Shown here: positions 12,532-25,810 of the stretch, piece by piece | Numbering within the stretch: position 1 is the stretch's first letter | How the letters are laid out: each line of letters starts with the position of its first letter | The notes under the pieces: generated by a model | The model's database searches: none | What the model was told of the DNA's origin: nothing | The model's input: only the letters and a program-made list of their open reading frames with translations | From: Tetrapyrgos nigripes | Taxonomy: Eukaryota > Basidiomycota > Agaricomycetes > Agaricales > Campanellaceae | Length of the DNA stretch: 64,000 nt | Direction of reading: 5' to 3' | Assembly (NCBI GenBank): GCA_013368315.1 | Contig: JAACJM010000209.1 | Location: 62,001-126,000, forward strand | Position numbers and translations under genes: made by a program

Positions 12532-15500
12532 CTGAGTTCTAGCTATTCACACTACATTATTTCCCCAGTGTGCATGCTACGTACATCACTGTAAATTTCA
12601 CTTAGGCTGGCATGGCTTGGGCTCAGACGAGATGTTACTCCCTCCTCAGCTTAGGCCCATGATAGGCATTGCCGATGTATTTTCAGGCATAGGATCCGTT
12701 TCAAAGTTCAAAGTTGAGATTGCTCACATCGCACTCGTACGTCCGGAAGAGCAATGATCGGTAAGCCATGGCTGAGCGTTAAGGTCCAAGGCACAGACTT
12801 GGCTTCCAGATCTTCGAGTTCGCTTACTAGTCAAGACAGACCCCTAAAGGAACCAGAATTTTAATTTTTGGCAATTAGTCGAAACATTCGCCGAAATACC
12901 CGAATATATATACGAACATCTTGATTCTGATCAACGTTATTTCACTATTTCACTATTTGAAATTTCATGAAACAAGAAAGCCCGAACTTATTGAAGACTT
13001 TTGAAGTTGAGATTGAAGCAACTGTGGCGGAAGTACGGTGTCCTCGGAACTTCCTTGCTGAACTAACCTGAAGTTTCTAACCCTGAAAATGTACTTTCTT
13101 TTCAGTGAAGGAAGTTGTTGCGGACTTATCTAGTCTCGTGAAACCAGACTGACGACACCCACTATGTGTATGTAGTCTGGTAGTAAATTCTAAGGAGCCG
13201 CCCCGCGAAAAGTTGTGAGGTAATCACAAATTATTCTCACGGACTTCCTTCCAGTACTTCTGCTCAACTCTTTCGTTACAACACTGGGATTTTTATTTCA
13301 TAGACAGAAACCATTGAATAACAAACATAATGCTATCTCCCAAAATTTACCGTCCAAAACGAACCCGAACTGACGATATGAAATGATGTCGATTTCCGCG
13401 GCAGCACAGCCACTTCCGCGTCAAAATTCGGCTGCGATTGGTAGGTGGGAGCTCCGTATCTCTTGACCAAAAATTGCAGACACGATAATTCAGGCCTCTG
13501 GGATCTATAGGTAAGAATAAGAGGCCACTTGAGGATAATCTCGTTGTGCGACTGACCTGCCGATGTTGATTCCCTAATCTCTTTTTACGGATGCCACGTC
13601 CTATCAGATAGCCTCTACCAGACTAGGACTAATCAAGTATGGTCTCAACGCTCAGTCTCTTCGTCGTAAGCTGTGGCAAAGATGGCTCAAGTCCGATCAG
13701 TAGTATCGTCATTCCAGATCTGCGTACCGAGACGAGATCTCACAATTCAGAAATTCATGCGCATCTTACTCGGACTTGCCACAGTGACCTAATTGAGGCG
13801 GCCCATTTCCGTCGATCTATTGTCGGAAAACCCGCCTCTTCCTTCCGTTGTTTTCGTGCCTTAGACTTTAGTACTTGATATTCCGCGGCCGAGGTTACTA
13901 CGCTGTTGTTGAAGATAATAGGCAGAAAGAAGAGACGGATTTACTTAAATGTTACAAGCTGATCACATAAATAAGTAGTAAACAGAATCTATGATTCGAA
14001 TCACTACACATGAGTACAATAGACACTATTGTGGGATAAAAAATCCCAGTATACGTGTAATTTTGGATGGTAGGAGTGAGATACAGCGTGCAGAAACAAC
14101 TCGAAATCCGAAAATCCAGCTAGAAGGCGGGCTGCAGCATTGTTCTTTTGAAACGAATCGGTAAAACCAACAATGAAAATGTAGAAAGGAACGCGATCGA
14201 AGCCGAAATGATTGACACGAAATGATACCAACACCGATCAAACCTGGCATTATGACAGACGGCTGGCATGGGATGTGGCAGAATTGGAGAATTGAAGAAA
14301 TGACAAACATAATAGCAATGGCAGGGTAGAGTGGAGTGGGTTGTAGTGTTATGTTTTGTTGAGTGTCGTGTATGTGAATGGTGCCACGGATAATAAGGAT
14401 AATCGGGAAAGGGCCGAATGGAAGAGAAGAGACACGAAATGGAACAAGGATGGAACAACATAGACAAAGAGAGAGAAAGAGAGAGGCGAATAAGAAAACC
14501 GTAATCGTACAAAGAGCTCCACCTGAAACGTTTTCTAAGAAATAGAGGTAGTATACAAAAATGTAAATGACATCACACCCGAGAAAGACAAAGCAAAGCA
14601 AACGGGAATCGGTAAGGAAGGTAGAGACGAGAAGAGGAGAAGGGAGTAGACTGGGAACAAGGATATGAGGGAATGCCTGAGTACGTCTAAGATCCAATAT
14701 CAGGACAAGGGACTCTAATATTACCGGTATTTTCTAATATCTATTTCGCCGCCACATGTAGGATGGATGTATGATATGGGTGTATGGATGCACTAGTGGA
14801 TGTGTGATCTACTCCTTCGGACGGCCGTTCCATGGATTTGAAGAAAGTAACGTGGATATTGAGTGGTCTTTTTCTCCGCTCTGTTCCGAGTGCCGAGTCT
14901 TCCCGTACTGTGTCTATATCAGAGTGTACCTCCGTGGCGTCATCCGAGGACGAGTTCGGATGGAGCAGGGAATGAAGGAAGGAAGGAAGAAAAAGATGTC
15001 GATGACGACAGTAGTCGAGATTAGAGACTCGAAACCAATTCGTGAACCAGCGACCAAACGAACGAACGAGCGAACAAACGAACGCGACTCAAGGCGAGGC
15101 AAAGGCGAGGCATTCATGGAAACGAGAAGCATGAGGATGTTCTGCATGGCATTGGCATCGCGTGGAAGGAGTCTGATCAGGTCCCAAAAGTCCCCAGATA
15201 GTGTTACTAGGCAAAAATGGGGAAAGAGCGGGTGTAATATCGCAAACGAGCGAGTCCGAGTCCGATCCGTATATGTCTTCTCGGAGTTCTGTCTAGAGAA
15301 GGGACTCAGATGCGGTAACGACGAAGAAGATAATAATGAAACGCACCCGGACCTGGAGAGTATCGCAAGAAGAACACGGGAGGAAAAGGAAGGAGAGAGC
15401 GAGATAAGGCAATAGACCGTCCATTAGCAACGGATCACAGATAGAAGCCAACTATCCGTGACACCCCACAGTCGAAATTCGGGTTGTAAGAGCTGCAAGC

Positions 15501-16109
15501 ACCGCGGTGCAGAGTGCTAACCAGCACACCACGTACACTGGACTGACTGACACGGTGTATAGGTGTAAGGTGTAAAGTGAGGTGATGATGAGAGAGGCTG
15601 ACTCGGAGGGACGGCGTAGTCGGTAAGGCGATGACAGCTAAAATGGCACCTGCGCATGCACCATCCAGCTGCGCATTCGAACGCGAAGCAAAAAGGAAGA
15701 GATGACCCAGGTCTTGAGACGCAGCAGTGATGAAGGTGCCAAAGACAATGTTGGAAACCATAAAGAATCATAAGAATAGAATATGGAGGTAATGAAACGT
15801 TGCAATCCTCCTGCCTATGTAAAATGATACGTCGAATCAAGAATATGAATGAGTAGCAGAAGGGGTTCCGTTCCGTTGACATGATAAATAATCTTTTGTA
15901 CATGTTCCATTGAAGTGTCCATGGCGAAGTCGGTCGTCATGGGGTCTATCATGAAGGGGAAGTGGGAAAGGCAGGGCAGGGCATACAATGATATAAAAAT
16001 GAATAAAAAAAGGCATGGACGAAGAGATGAAGATGGAAACAAGACCAAAACGAAAACGAAACCAAGTGATGCTACAAAAGATACAAAAAGTTCGAATGAA
16101 ACTCAAAGT
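12532..16109. other. intergenic, no gene supported
   Basis: A 3.6-kb gap between the F-box gene and the 3' end of the zinc-finger gene. The frames at 13639-13878, 14026-14697 (minus) and 14771-15415 (plus) have low-complexity or simple-repeat composition, no recognisable domain and no splice-linked partners. Near 15055-15085 there is a short ACGAACGA-type tandem repeat. Some of the right part is probably the 3' untranslated region of the zinc-finger gene. Confidence 0.5.
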
Positions 16110-19100
16110 CTATTTTCCAGGCTGGGGAAAGTCCTTATGCACACGCATATGCTGACCCAGATTATCGTGCCTGCTGAAATCTTTCCCGCATCCAGGGTAT
16201 GGGCATTTGTGGGCTGAACGCCACCAAAGATAAGCGTCAGGGAAGAGAAAGACAGAAAGTCAAACGTCAACGTCTAGCAAAAAGGACAGAAAGAAAGAGA
16301 GCACTCACGTTTTTCATACGTATGTATACTCCTCACATGTCTCTTCAAGTGCTCTCCTCTTGCAAAACACTTGCCACACCCAGGAACCTTACACGTATGC
16401 ACCCTCGCACCCTTTCCTCCTCTCCCTACTGCACCCGTACCAGCACCAGCACCAGCACCAACACCACCGCCAGCACCAGCACCACCGCCAGCACCAATAC
16501 CATCAACATACTCCTCATCCCCGTGCCTACTTACAACAACACTACTATCTCTCCTCCCACCTTCCAAAGTCGTAACAGTAGGAACCCTCCTACCTCTCGA
16601 CTTTTTCGTCAAATTCGGGACGGGGATAGGAACGGGTAGGGAGTTTGAGGGACGAGAACGACGACGGGAGCCTCCTCCTCCTCCTGCACTGCCTCCAGAT
16701 CCAGGTAGACCTAAACCAACACCTCCCAACGAACTCATACCTCCTGTCCCATTACCATACCCCATCATATCCATCCCACCCATCGTCGAATACCCACCTG
16801 AAGACGCATAACCACCATCATACCCCTGTGACTGTCCACCCCCAATTCCACTACTATCAGTAGTAGTACTAGTCATCGGCGTCAAAGGGCTCAACGGCGT
16901 CCCAGGTGTCGTCGAACCATAGGTACTCGTCGAACTACGGGAAGACCCGACAGACGTAACACTCGAATACGAAAGTCTCCTCATACCCATATTGTTGACC
17001 ATCATACTATGTCCATGTCCATGACCACCATGAGCGTGGGAATTGGCAGGAGACATCCCATTTCCATGTCCCATGTCGTATGAACTCGAAGGAACGTTGG
17101 GAGGGGTGAGATACCCCGAGCCAGAGCCAGAGTTGGAAGATTGTTGTTGGTGATGATGGGGGTGAGTGGCTGATTGAGGAGAGGGGTAAGGAGCGTATCG
17201 GCTGCCACCGTACATGTGGGGCTGGGAGTGTCGAGTAGTAGCAGTGCCGGTGTTGGGAAAGTATCCTCCTACAGTCGTTCCTGCACGAGTGCGCATAGGA
17301 GATGCGAGGAGACGCAAGGATTGGGACTGGGACTGGGACTGGGATTGAGGTTGTTGTTGCGAGGAAGAGGGGTGAGTATATGCGTTGTTGTTATCAGAGG
17401 AATCTGCGTGGAAAAAAGATGTAGCCAGTCAATCAAACAGTTCATATATACGCCGTAAACACCTCTTCAATACAGCATAGTAATGCGTCAAAGTTGTATA
17501 GCCGAAACAGAGGGAGAAGTGAAGTAGAAGTAAGAAGGGAAAAAAGGGGACTAGACTCACCAGGTCCATACGTATGCTCCCAACGAGCATCAAATAGATT
17601 ATACCCTCCACTTCCTGTACCACCACTACTACCATCTACACCATTCCCATTCCCACTGGTGTTGTTGTTATTCCCATAAGGATACCCTTGCGACCCATGA
17701 GGAACATGAACCGTCGCAGCTCTCCTCCTCATCCCATTTCCCGCTCCCATATCCATCCCACTACTAATACCACCGGGAGACGAAGACGGAGACGTTACCA
17801 AACCAGACGAACCAGACGAAGAAGTATCCATGACAGCACCAATAGCTGTATTGGGCGGAACCGGAACATGAGCGCTGGCATTGTTGTAATACTGCTGTGA
17901 ATGACTAGCGTGACCAAGATGTTGTTGATGTTGATGTTGAGAGTACTGCACTTGCTGTTGCTGACTCGTATAATAAGGGTGTTGTTGCTGCTGTTGAGCC
18001 TGCGATCTAGCCACCCTAGCAGCCGCACTTCGATCTCGATAAACGTATTCTCCATCTCTCGGGTCGTCGTAGTCGTATTCTTCTTCCCCCTCTTCTTCTT
18101 CGTCGTCATTCGCTTCGTGGTCGTCATGCTCTGCCTCTCCTTCATCCCGACCATCTTGTGCATACCTATCGCTGACACGGGTATCCATATGCTCTCCTCC
18201 ATCCGCTTGGCCTTGGCCATTCCTCTTCATCGCAAGTCCAGTATCAATCCTCAACCCGGGGGCACGTCCAGTAGATGACATCCCTGAGATAGACATATCC
18301 TTCCCATTCCCGCCTCTAATCTCGTCCCTATCCTCATCCATCGCTACATCTTCATTCGACCCTGGAATCATCCCAATCACCTGTTTCCTAGCCGCCTGAG
18401 CTGCAATGGCTGCTGCTGTGCTGCGTCTCCTAGACGCCGAGGCTGCTCCTTTCCTCATAGACTTCCCTCTACGCCTCTTCCCGTAGACATAGCTGACGTA
18501 GACCTCGTATTAGACGTGGACGTAGAGGTAGAAGACTTGGTGTATGCCAGCGTATCCTCATCCACATCCGAATGCAATATACCATCTCCATCCGAGTCTA
18601 GCTCCGAATCCCCATCCAACGAAGGCGAAGGAGGACCTTCCATCCCTGAATCCTGATCCTGATCTGTCGTATCACCGTGTAACTCGTCTGGATGAACCGT
18701 CCCGGTAAGATACCTCGGATCGCAGACCGTAACTGGAGCTTCGACTTCTGGTTGGTACTGCTCCGAGTCTGTTTTGAGCATATAGCTACTAGCAGCACCA
18801 CCAACGTAAGAACCAGAGTGAGAATGAGATTGACTCTGATTGGGAGTGATATCGGAATCGTGAGGAGAAGAACGACCGTCTTGGTGGTGGTGAACCGAAT
18901 GAGAGTAAGAGGTGGGTATATGCGCTTGTGTATGCGCTGGCGAACGGCCATGACCATGATGATAGCCATGCCCCAGATCATGTAAATCCTGAGCGTCCAG
19001 ATCAACAGGTAACGAGCCTATAGAGGATAAACCCGAACTAGACAAAGCCGTGGAGAGAGAACCATGGTTTGCCGTGGACAACGCGGACATCGGCGGAGAG

Positions 19101-19693
19101 AGCGTGGGGGGTATCATGCCGACGCCGACGAGAGACGAGTCATCGGGATAGGCGCCGTGGTGGTACTGCTGTTGGATGGAATGGGAATGATGCTGATGCT
19201 GATGCTGTGCTGGGTCATCAGGTGTAGAGTCGCTACCATTGTTTTGAGTGATTGCATTCTGCTGTTGAGGACTGGCGGCAGCCGAGGATGAGAGCGAATG
19301 GGGATGGGATGGAGAATGAAAAGAGCCAGTGCTTGAGTTTGAGAGAGAAGTAGCGATAGAAGAGGGGCTGAGGGTGTACGAGTACACGGGGTGATGGCTC
19401 CCGTGAGGCGGCTAGGGGTTACTTTTATTAGCAGAGCGTTGATGACGGCGATGACGATGACGACTCACATCAGGCGCATATGCCGAGGGTTGTCTCCACT
19501 CTTCGACCTCGAGGTCGAGTGGACGCTGGTAGAGCGTTGGCTGCATCTTTTGCATCGAGTACGATGACGAGTACTCGGGATAGTAGTATGGCGAATACGG
19601 CGAGCTGGATGCGGAACTGGTCTGGTCGCTGTCGACAGGCATGTGGTGGAAGGTCGTGGTCGTCGTGGTCGACGACGAGGACGCTGCTGACAT
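16110..19693 (-). CDS. Msn2/Msn4-type C2H2 transcription factor (copy A)
   Basis: Five exons (19693-19469, 19411-18566, 18503-17561, 17403-16309, 16213-16110) give 1070 residues. Most of the protein is Ser/Gln/His/Gly-rich and presumably disordered activation sequence, with an acidic patch around 17.8-18.1 kb. Two C2H2 fingers close the protein: residues 1009-1032 (CKVPGCGKCFARGEHLKRH) and 1040-1062 (CPYPGCGKDFSRHDNLGQH). Helix positions -1, 2, 3 and 6 (R,E,H,R and R,D,N,Q) equal those I know from yeast Msn2, so binding to stress-response elements (AGGGG) is the natural inference. A basic VPNLTKKSRGRRVP motif lies about 65 residues before the fingers. The 18565-18504 intron (GTGGAT...CGAG) is the weakest join; without it the frame breaks. 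The other introns are strong, and the last lies between the fingers. Confidence 0.85.
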
Positions 19694-22600
19694 GTAGAGG
19701 GGTTTAATGGGGAAACAGGAGAAACAAGTCGTGTTGTGCACTGAAATAAGATGCGCTGACATCTACGATTAATGAAATAATGGAATTAAAATAATAGAAA
19801 AAAACAAACGAAGGAAAATACCTTGGACGGATGCGGCGATCGACAGATCCTGTCCTCTTGTTGGTTTGACCCTCCACCGTCTTTAACCTTTCGTCAGTCC
19901 TTGCCGTTCCATTGCTCCGGTTCCTTCCCTCCATATCCATTACGGAGATTCCCACTCGCATGAGGCTCACACCTACGGCTCATCCATATCCACACAACAG
20001 TACCTGAAAGACCCATTCTCGGAACTCGAACCACCTGTCAAACTTTCAATCTCAGCCTCGAGCCAGCTCAAACTCTCCATTTCCTCGGAATCGTCTTATG
20101 TCATCCATTTAATTCATCGAGATCGAGATCTCGGTAGCGTCTTGCCAATCTACTTGTCCTCGACGCACCAGACTCGACGCGATCGTTTCTAAATAGACTT
20201 TTCTGTAATTTCTGCATCAATTCCATACACCCGATAGGTAGACATGGCGATTTACTGCGCAGCTGGTCGTCCAAGCTCCCTTCAAGGTCCTCGACGTCTT
20301 ACAGGCCACATTGGACCTAGATACTCGACATTCCCCGCCACCACCGAGGTCAAGAAGCCCCCCATGTAATTTCCGTATCATCTTTCCATGCATCCTGTCC
20401 ATCTGTCGATTCGTTGTCGCTTTCTTCTCAAAAGTTTCGTCTCACTCTCAGCCTAAGGACCGACTCTCCGGTCAAACCTTTTTCGGTATTCAAATTTATC
20501 ATCCCCATTTCATGTCTATTCTATCTATCCCTTGATTTGCCCGTTCTGACCGCCACCCTCAAACCCCACCTACATACACTTGTAGAATCTACGTACGTCT
20601 CCGAAGAACTCTACGCATCCGCTCACCTGACTGCCCAGAATTTTCTTACACGTATGCCGTTAGACTTACCTACTCAGCTATTAGCTGTTTTCACAGTACT
20701 CATGGTCACAAGTCCAACAACATTGACAGTCGTAGGTAGCAACTCCAACTTGTATCTCAGGGTATATTATTTTGGTGAACATCTGATACGGGTAACCATC
20801 TTCTGGTAGACTAGTGGTAGGCTGTACTGCTTCTCGAAGCACCTTGAACTCAAAATCGAACTCAAAAACTAATCAGTCACCGGTCCCACTGGCAGGGTCG
20901 TACCATCATCATGCTTCGGGCTCGTTCTGCTTGCTCGCTTTGAGAAATGATAAATATAGTCTACTGGCCCTGGTCAATCCGTGCAGGGACAATGAATGCA
21001 CAGGCTTCTCTATCTCTAGAGTAGTACTTGTGCATATATACATAGTACGACGCGGACTCATCATGTAGTAGTAGATCCAAGAAATATTCAAAAATCCACG
21101 GCGACAAGAAGAAAAATCACGCCACTCCGAGGTTCGTGGTTCGGGCTTCGATAGTATGCACAACCAACCGCACAACCGTAGTACGCACGAGGCATACGAA
21201 TTTATCCGAAACACGCTAACTCTAGAACCTAGATACTACTACTAGGTTAGTCCTGCCACGTTCTCGGACTTGCGCACGCACCTTCAGCGATCAGGATCTT
21301 CAAGCTTTTCTCTCAGGCACCGGTCGGTGTATCTAGTACTAGCTAGAAGAGACTAGGCACCGGCAGGCGCAGGCGCTAATTCTCCCCATGCACTCATGCT
21401 TACTTGCCTTGCTAGTAGGAGTTTTCCAGTATCCGTCTATCCATCCATCCACCTCTCGTCCGACAACAACCTCATTCTCGAATTGAAACTCCAAATCCAC
21501 TTGCCCGAGGACCAATCCCCAGCGCCACATCTACAACCCCAGGACAGCGTGCAGCGTACGCGTCGAGACTCAGGTTCAACGTTTGAGCGAACCCTCGTGA
21601 CGTCATAAGTAGGCATCGGCGTCGACTCGCATCAGTCATCCCGACTTTTTGATCCCCGTTGTTGTATGCATGTATGTATATAGAAATCTCGCCGGCGGGA
21701 CGAGTACGGAAAACTGATCATGACAGAGTGTAAATACATGTCAGACTGTCAGTGTGGCGTTCTCCTACTTCGTTCTGCTTCCGACTCAGAGCAGGTCAAA
21801 AGAGATTGTCGAAAGACGCAATGGAAGACGAAGACCATCGGCTACACCGGGGTTGGATGGAAATTTCTTTCTTTAATTACTACTTATGATTTATTTGAGA
21901 CCTATGTACATATGTACTAAAGTATACCGTATACCGTATAGCGCCACAGGCAGCTAGTACATGTAAAATTCAACTTCTCGAGTTGATGGTACATGTCTCG
22001 AGGTCTCGAGTACATAAGTATGTATGTACATACGGTCTGCTCTTCGATGTCTAATGTAGGAAAAGGTACTATGGATGTAAATATACTTCAGGTTGAAGTA
22101 AGTACCTAGTACCTGCCATTCTCCCGCCTTAACAAACTTTTGGCTGTTAAGATTCTAAGCGTTACAGTTTCAGAAGTCAAACACCCGTAACGCCAAGTGT
22201 ATTGAACGCTCACGGAATAAAGTTTCTCCTTGGATCTGTCCCCCGGCCCCCTTCCTGCGAAATGGGGAAGACAATAGACGCATCGACGTCGACGTACGTC
22301 TTCAGACACACGCCGTCACTGGGAGTATATAGACTCGACGTATTTTCGTATTCAGAGCTTCTAAGCAGATTTTTCTGACGTGGTATTCTCTTCATCAAGA
22401 ACGACTTGGACTTGTAATTAGTAAGTATAATAGTATCTATCTATCCAGGGATGTTCCCACTGTGAGCCGTGACTGATATTCTGAATGCTTCTATGAGACA
22501 GACTGCATAAGATACATCTAAGCCGGACGTGGGTATGCATGCACTTTGTTCTCAGTTAAGTAGTCACTTATACCAACTCCCACTACACCGACCAATTGAA

Positions 22601-23395
22601 TTGTATGATTGGGTTTCAATTTGGCATGGTGGAGTAGGGATTACTTATGGCTACTCCAACGGTTCTCGAATTTCTTTACTACTTATTCGTAGGGGTAGTA
22701 GAAGTGATAGGAAAAATGTCGATGAACCAAAACTTCCTCAAATCTTGACCGTTGTCCGAAAAAAAAAAATTTAGCACAGCTCAAGTCTTTGATATAAACC
22801 CTTCAGGATACCAAACTTGGATGGTTTGCCGAGGGATGTAGATACAAGCCGTTGAGGGACGACGAGGGACGACGTTTTTGTGATGGCGCATTATGATTGG
22901 CGGGAAAGTGATGGATGTCACAGGTGTGACCCTGTTTCGCGCCGACGGGAGTCTTTTCATCTCGTTCGCTGCGTGCAAAAGCAAAACATTCGGAGTATTG
23001 ATCCAAGAAAAGGCTGGATACAAATCAGATTAGCCATAGGAGCTGCAATACGAAGCTTCACAAAATTTTGTTGACGGGATAGCTTATGAGAAAGCTTCTC
23101 ACTTTTGTCACGCTCGCGGAACCACTTTTTTTGACGTTTTCAGCATGTGGCAAAGGTTTTCCCTCACAAATATCAAATTCGACTACATATAAATAAAGAG
23201 AGTATATAGAAGTGTCTACTGTACAAATCTGATCAAGGGAGAGGAAGGCATAAAGGCACAATGGACAAAATTTCTCGAAAAATCCATCACTTCTCCCAGT
23301 GTGCCCGCTAATCACTTCAGGGGTACATTTTGCATACTGAAGCCAGCATTCTGATTTCCTCAACGCGTACCTGTATGATTGTGGAGTCAATCATT
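19694..23395. other. intergenic, no gene supported
   Basis: A 3.7-kb stretch upstream of zinc-finger copy A. It probably contains that gene's promoter and 5' leader: an AGGGG match lies only 3-8 bp before the chosen start codon. Plus-strand frames at 20311-20809 and elsewhere have no recognisable domain and no spliced continuation. Confidence 0.5.
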
Positions 23396-23399
23396 ACAT

Positions 23400-23760
23400 G
23401 CAAGGTCCCAAACTCATAGAGCAAAAGCGATATGTACATACCCGTTGATTGCACGTTAGATGCTGGCGCCACCCAGGGCAGTGTCGCGTCGGGTCGGGAT
23501 GACCGAATCAAATAAATATTCCCACTCCTAATTATAAACAACAGAAACGCGTAAGCCTTGGGACGGAGAGGCTGGCTTTGCAATTGATCAATTCTCTCAA
23601 CTTCAATTCTCTCAACTTTCCCCAAAACGCTTTCCCTTCTACTCCGGTAAAGCCATTGATGTGTGTATTCACCTTGTATTCACCTCTTGGAGCATCATAC
23701 GTGTTACAAAATACACCAACGTCCGTTAGGCAGCACTGGGCTCACTGGGCGGCGTTAGCA
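23400..23760 (+). repeat. dispersed repeat, copy 1
   Basis: Shares with 25420-25810, in the same order and orientation, the blocks GGTCCCAAA(C/T)TCA, GGCGCCACCCAGGGCA, GTCGCGTCGGG, TAAGCCT(T/C)GGGA and ACTCCGGT(A/G)AAGCCAT. Between blocks the copies have diverged strongly. It encodes nothing I recognise; it may be a non-autonomous element or a duplicated gene relic. Confidence 0.6.
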
Positions 23761-25419
23761 GTTCAGTGATTCTAGGCTTCCATTACATCTTTCGGACAAC
23801 TGAGTATTGCGAACAGTGAGTCGTTCGAGTTGGAGTTTGATGGTCGTCGGGTTGGCCTGTGACTCAGACTGTGGCATCAGTTTTGATTTTCTTCCCCCTC
23901 CGATCTTTTTCTTAACGTTGATTTATGAAATTTTACATCGGTTGGATATAGGTATAGTACATAGTACATAGTTGTTCTTGACAACTCGAACCTTGAACTT
24001 GGATGGTAAGTTTACGGTCTTCCATTACACCTTTTGATCTGCCATCTCAGTGGTTCACACCGTTTGCCTGAAGCATTTTTAGATCTTCTTTGTGAGCGGT
24101 AGATTCCTAGTCTATACCGCCACAGTGCAGTGTCTTACACGTTTTACGAGTGCTTGGGTTCTTATCTATAATGTCTTCTATTTTCCAGACCACCGAAGTA
24201 GTAAAGGAGTAGAGAACACAAACGTCTAGCTCGAAACATGGAGTGCCGAGAGTAAGCCACTCTCAGCAGGAAGAACGGTACCGCCATCATCCGCACTTTC
24301 TGCACGGATTTACTTGGAGTCTCGTCACAACGGGGAGTGGTCCAAATCCTCTCGCCACCAACGCTTCGCATTCCCATAGCTGCCAGGACACCAGTTCCAT
24401 CATCAGCAGACGATGATGGTGGCTCCTTCGAATACGTCGTGAAGTCGAAGGATACCCAATCTGCCAATCATAGACCCATCTTCAAGCTCCGGTAACCAAG
24501 GTTTCTTGCTCAGAACTACCACTGGTAAGAGCATGCCAGCCTGCTCGTACAGCTGCGCACTGGCCATCGTGTACAGCTGTACCAATACCTCCATCGTCTC
24601 AGCCTCGTCGACCCTCCGCAATACCCCTGCTGTCTCGACTCTCAACGCCGAACTCGAAGAAACTTCCACTGGCACCCGCTATCGCAGTGCCCAGGTACCG
24701 ACTCCGTGACAGTGTTGATCCAGACCACTTCAACTTCGACATCCTTCTTACTAGTAACAGGAAGTGCCTGAAGCCAGCCACTCTTCACATTTATCAACGA
24801 TACTGGACGGTTCCATCATATCTACGACGTGATCCCCGAATTATGCCTCGGTGAAGATGTGTAAGTAATGTCATATCACTGCGCATGCCTAGCCACCTGA
24901 CCTGCGCAGACATCCCCTTTTACCCTCTACCCTTCTTCTTTCTTTCTTTCTTTCAGCGATGACGCAACAAAGACCTTTTCCACTTCTCGCATGCTCCAAC
25001 CCGTAAAACTACGCGATTCCCAGTCACGCCCATGCCCATATTATAGTTGCTCTAAAACATCACTTGCAGAGGTATTTCGTTCGTCTGATGACCCCGGAAT
25101 TACTCTTACTCTTTCCAAGTCCCTCTCCCTCTCTTTCTCTCGGGCTTCCCAAATTATACTTCGGTCTTATATTGGGCCAACATACCACTTACTCTATTCT
25201 ACTTATACAACACAATGCGCATCATAGCGAAATTAATCTTTACTCACTGCTCCTTTTTCTAGATGCCTTTCCTTGCTATGTTTCAGATTGGATCATACAC
25301 CGACTAAGGTAGCCAAAAGGTAGCTTTGACCTCAAGCCCGTCTCCTATTATAACAACTTCAAGTCACGGATTTGCGCCTGAAAGTCATAGTAAGTCTTGA
25401 ACCTGAACCTTGCCCTGAT
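23761..25419. other. intergenic between the two repeat copies
   Basis: No supported gene. There is a short TTTC microsatellite near 24937-24953. Around 24760-24860 a plus-strand frame ending in HHIYDVIPELCLGEDV before a GTAAGT resembles an exon end, but I could not connect it to further exons; it may be a gene relic. Confidence 0.4.
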
Positions 25420-25810
25420 GCAGGTCCCAAATTCACAGGCTGGATAATCGACTTCGTTTACCCTGGCGCTAGTTGGGCGCCACCCAGGGCAAGCCAAGTC
25501 CAAGCGTCGCGTCGGGATGACGTCGAGGGTTGAGTCTCGAGTCTCGACTCGCTCATCCCGCGGCTCGACTCTTTGATTCTTTGATCCGCGGCAATGTTTT
25601 GCCGTATATGTAAGCCTCGGGACTAGAGCCACTGACAGAGAGCGTCAGTGTGGCGCTCAGCATTCTCCGAGCTCTCAGAGTCAACGACCTCGACTTTCCC
25701 TCAAACTCCGGTGAAGCCATGTATGTTCTCCAGAGCATCACATGAATTTATTGACACTGACATTCTCTGGATATGTGCGAAGGGTCTGGCCTTCCATGGT
25801 GTCTTTCGAC
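25420..25810 (+). repeat. dispersed repeat, copy 2
   Basis: Second copy of the repeat at 23400-23760, about 2 kb downstream in the same orientation. The clearest shared block is GGCGCCACCCAGGGCA (about 25476-25491), followed by the GTCGCGTCGGGATGA and ACTCCGGTGAAGCCAT blocks. Confidence 0.6.

Noticed and set aside
14026..14697. 223-codon minus-strand frame rich in hydrophobic residues
   Set aside because: It is the complement of purine-rich DNA, which gives Leu/Phe/Ser frames by chance; no splice-linked partner or known motif.
14771..15415. 214-codon plus-strand frame
   Set aside because: Composition follows simple repeats (ACGAACGA), there is no domain, and it lies in the likely 3' region of the zinc-finger gene.
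16371..16811. Pro-rich plus-strand frame
   Set aside because: It is the antisense of the Gly/Ser-rich part of zinc-finger copy A, whose coding sense is proven by the fingers.
20311..20809. Plus-strand frames near 20.3-20.8 kb as a gene
   Set aside because: No domain, no conserved pattern and no consistent splice joins.
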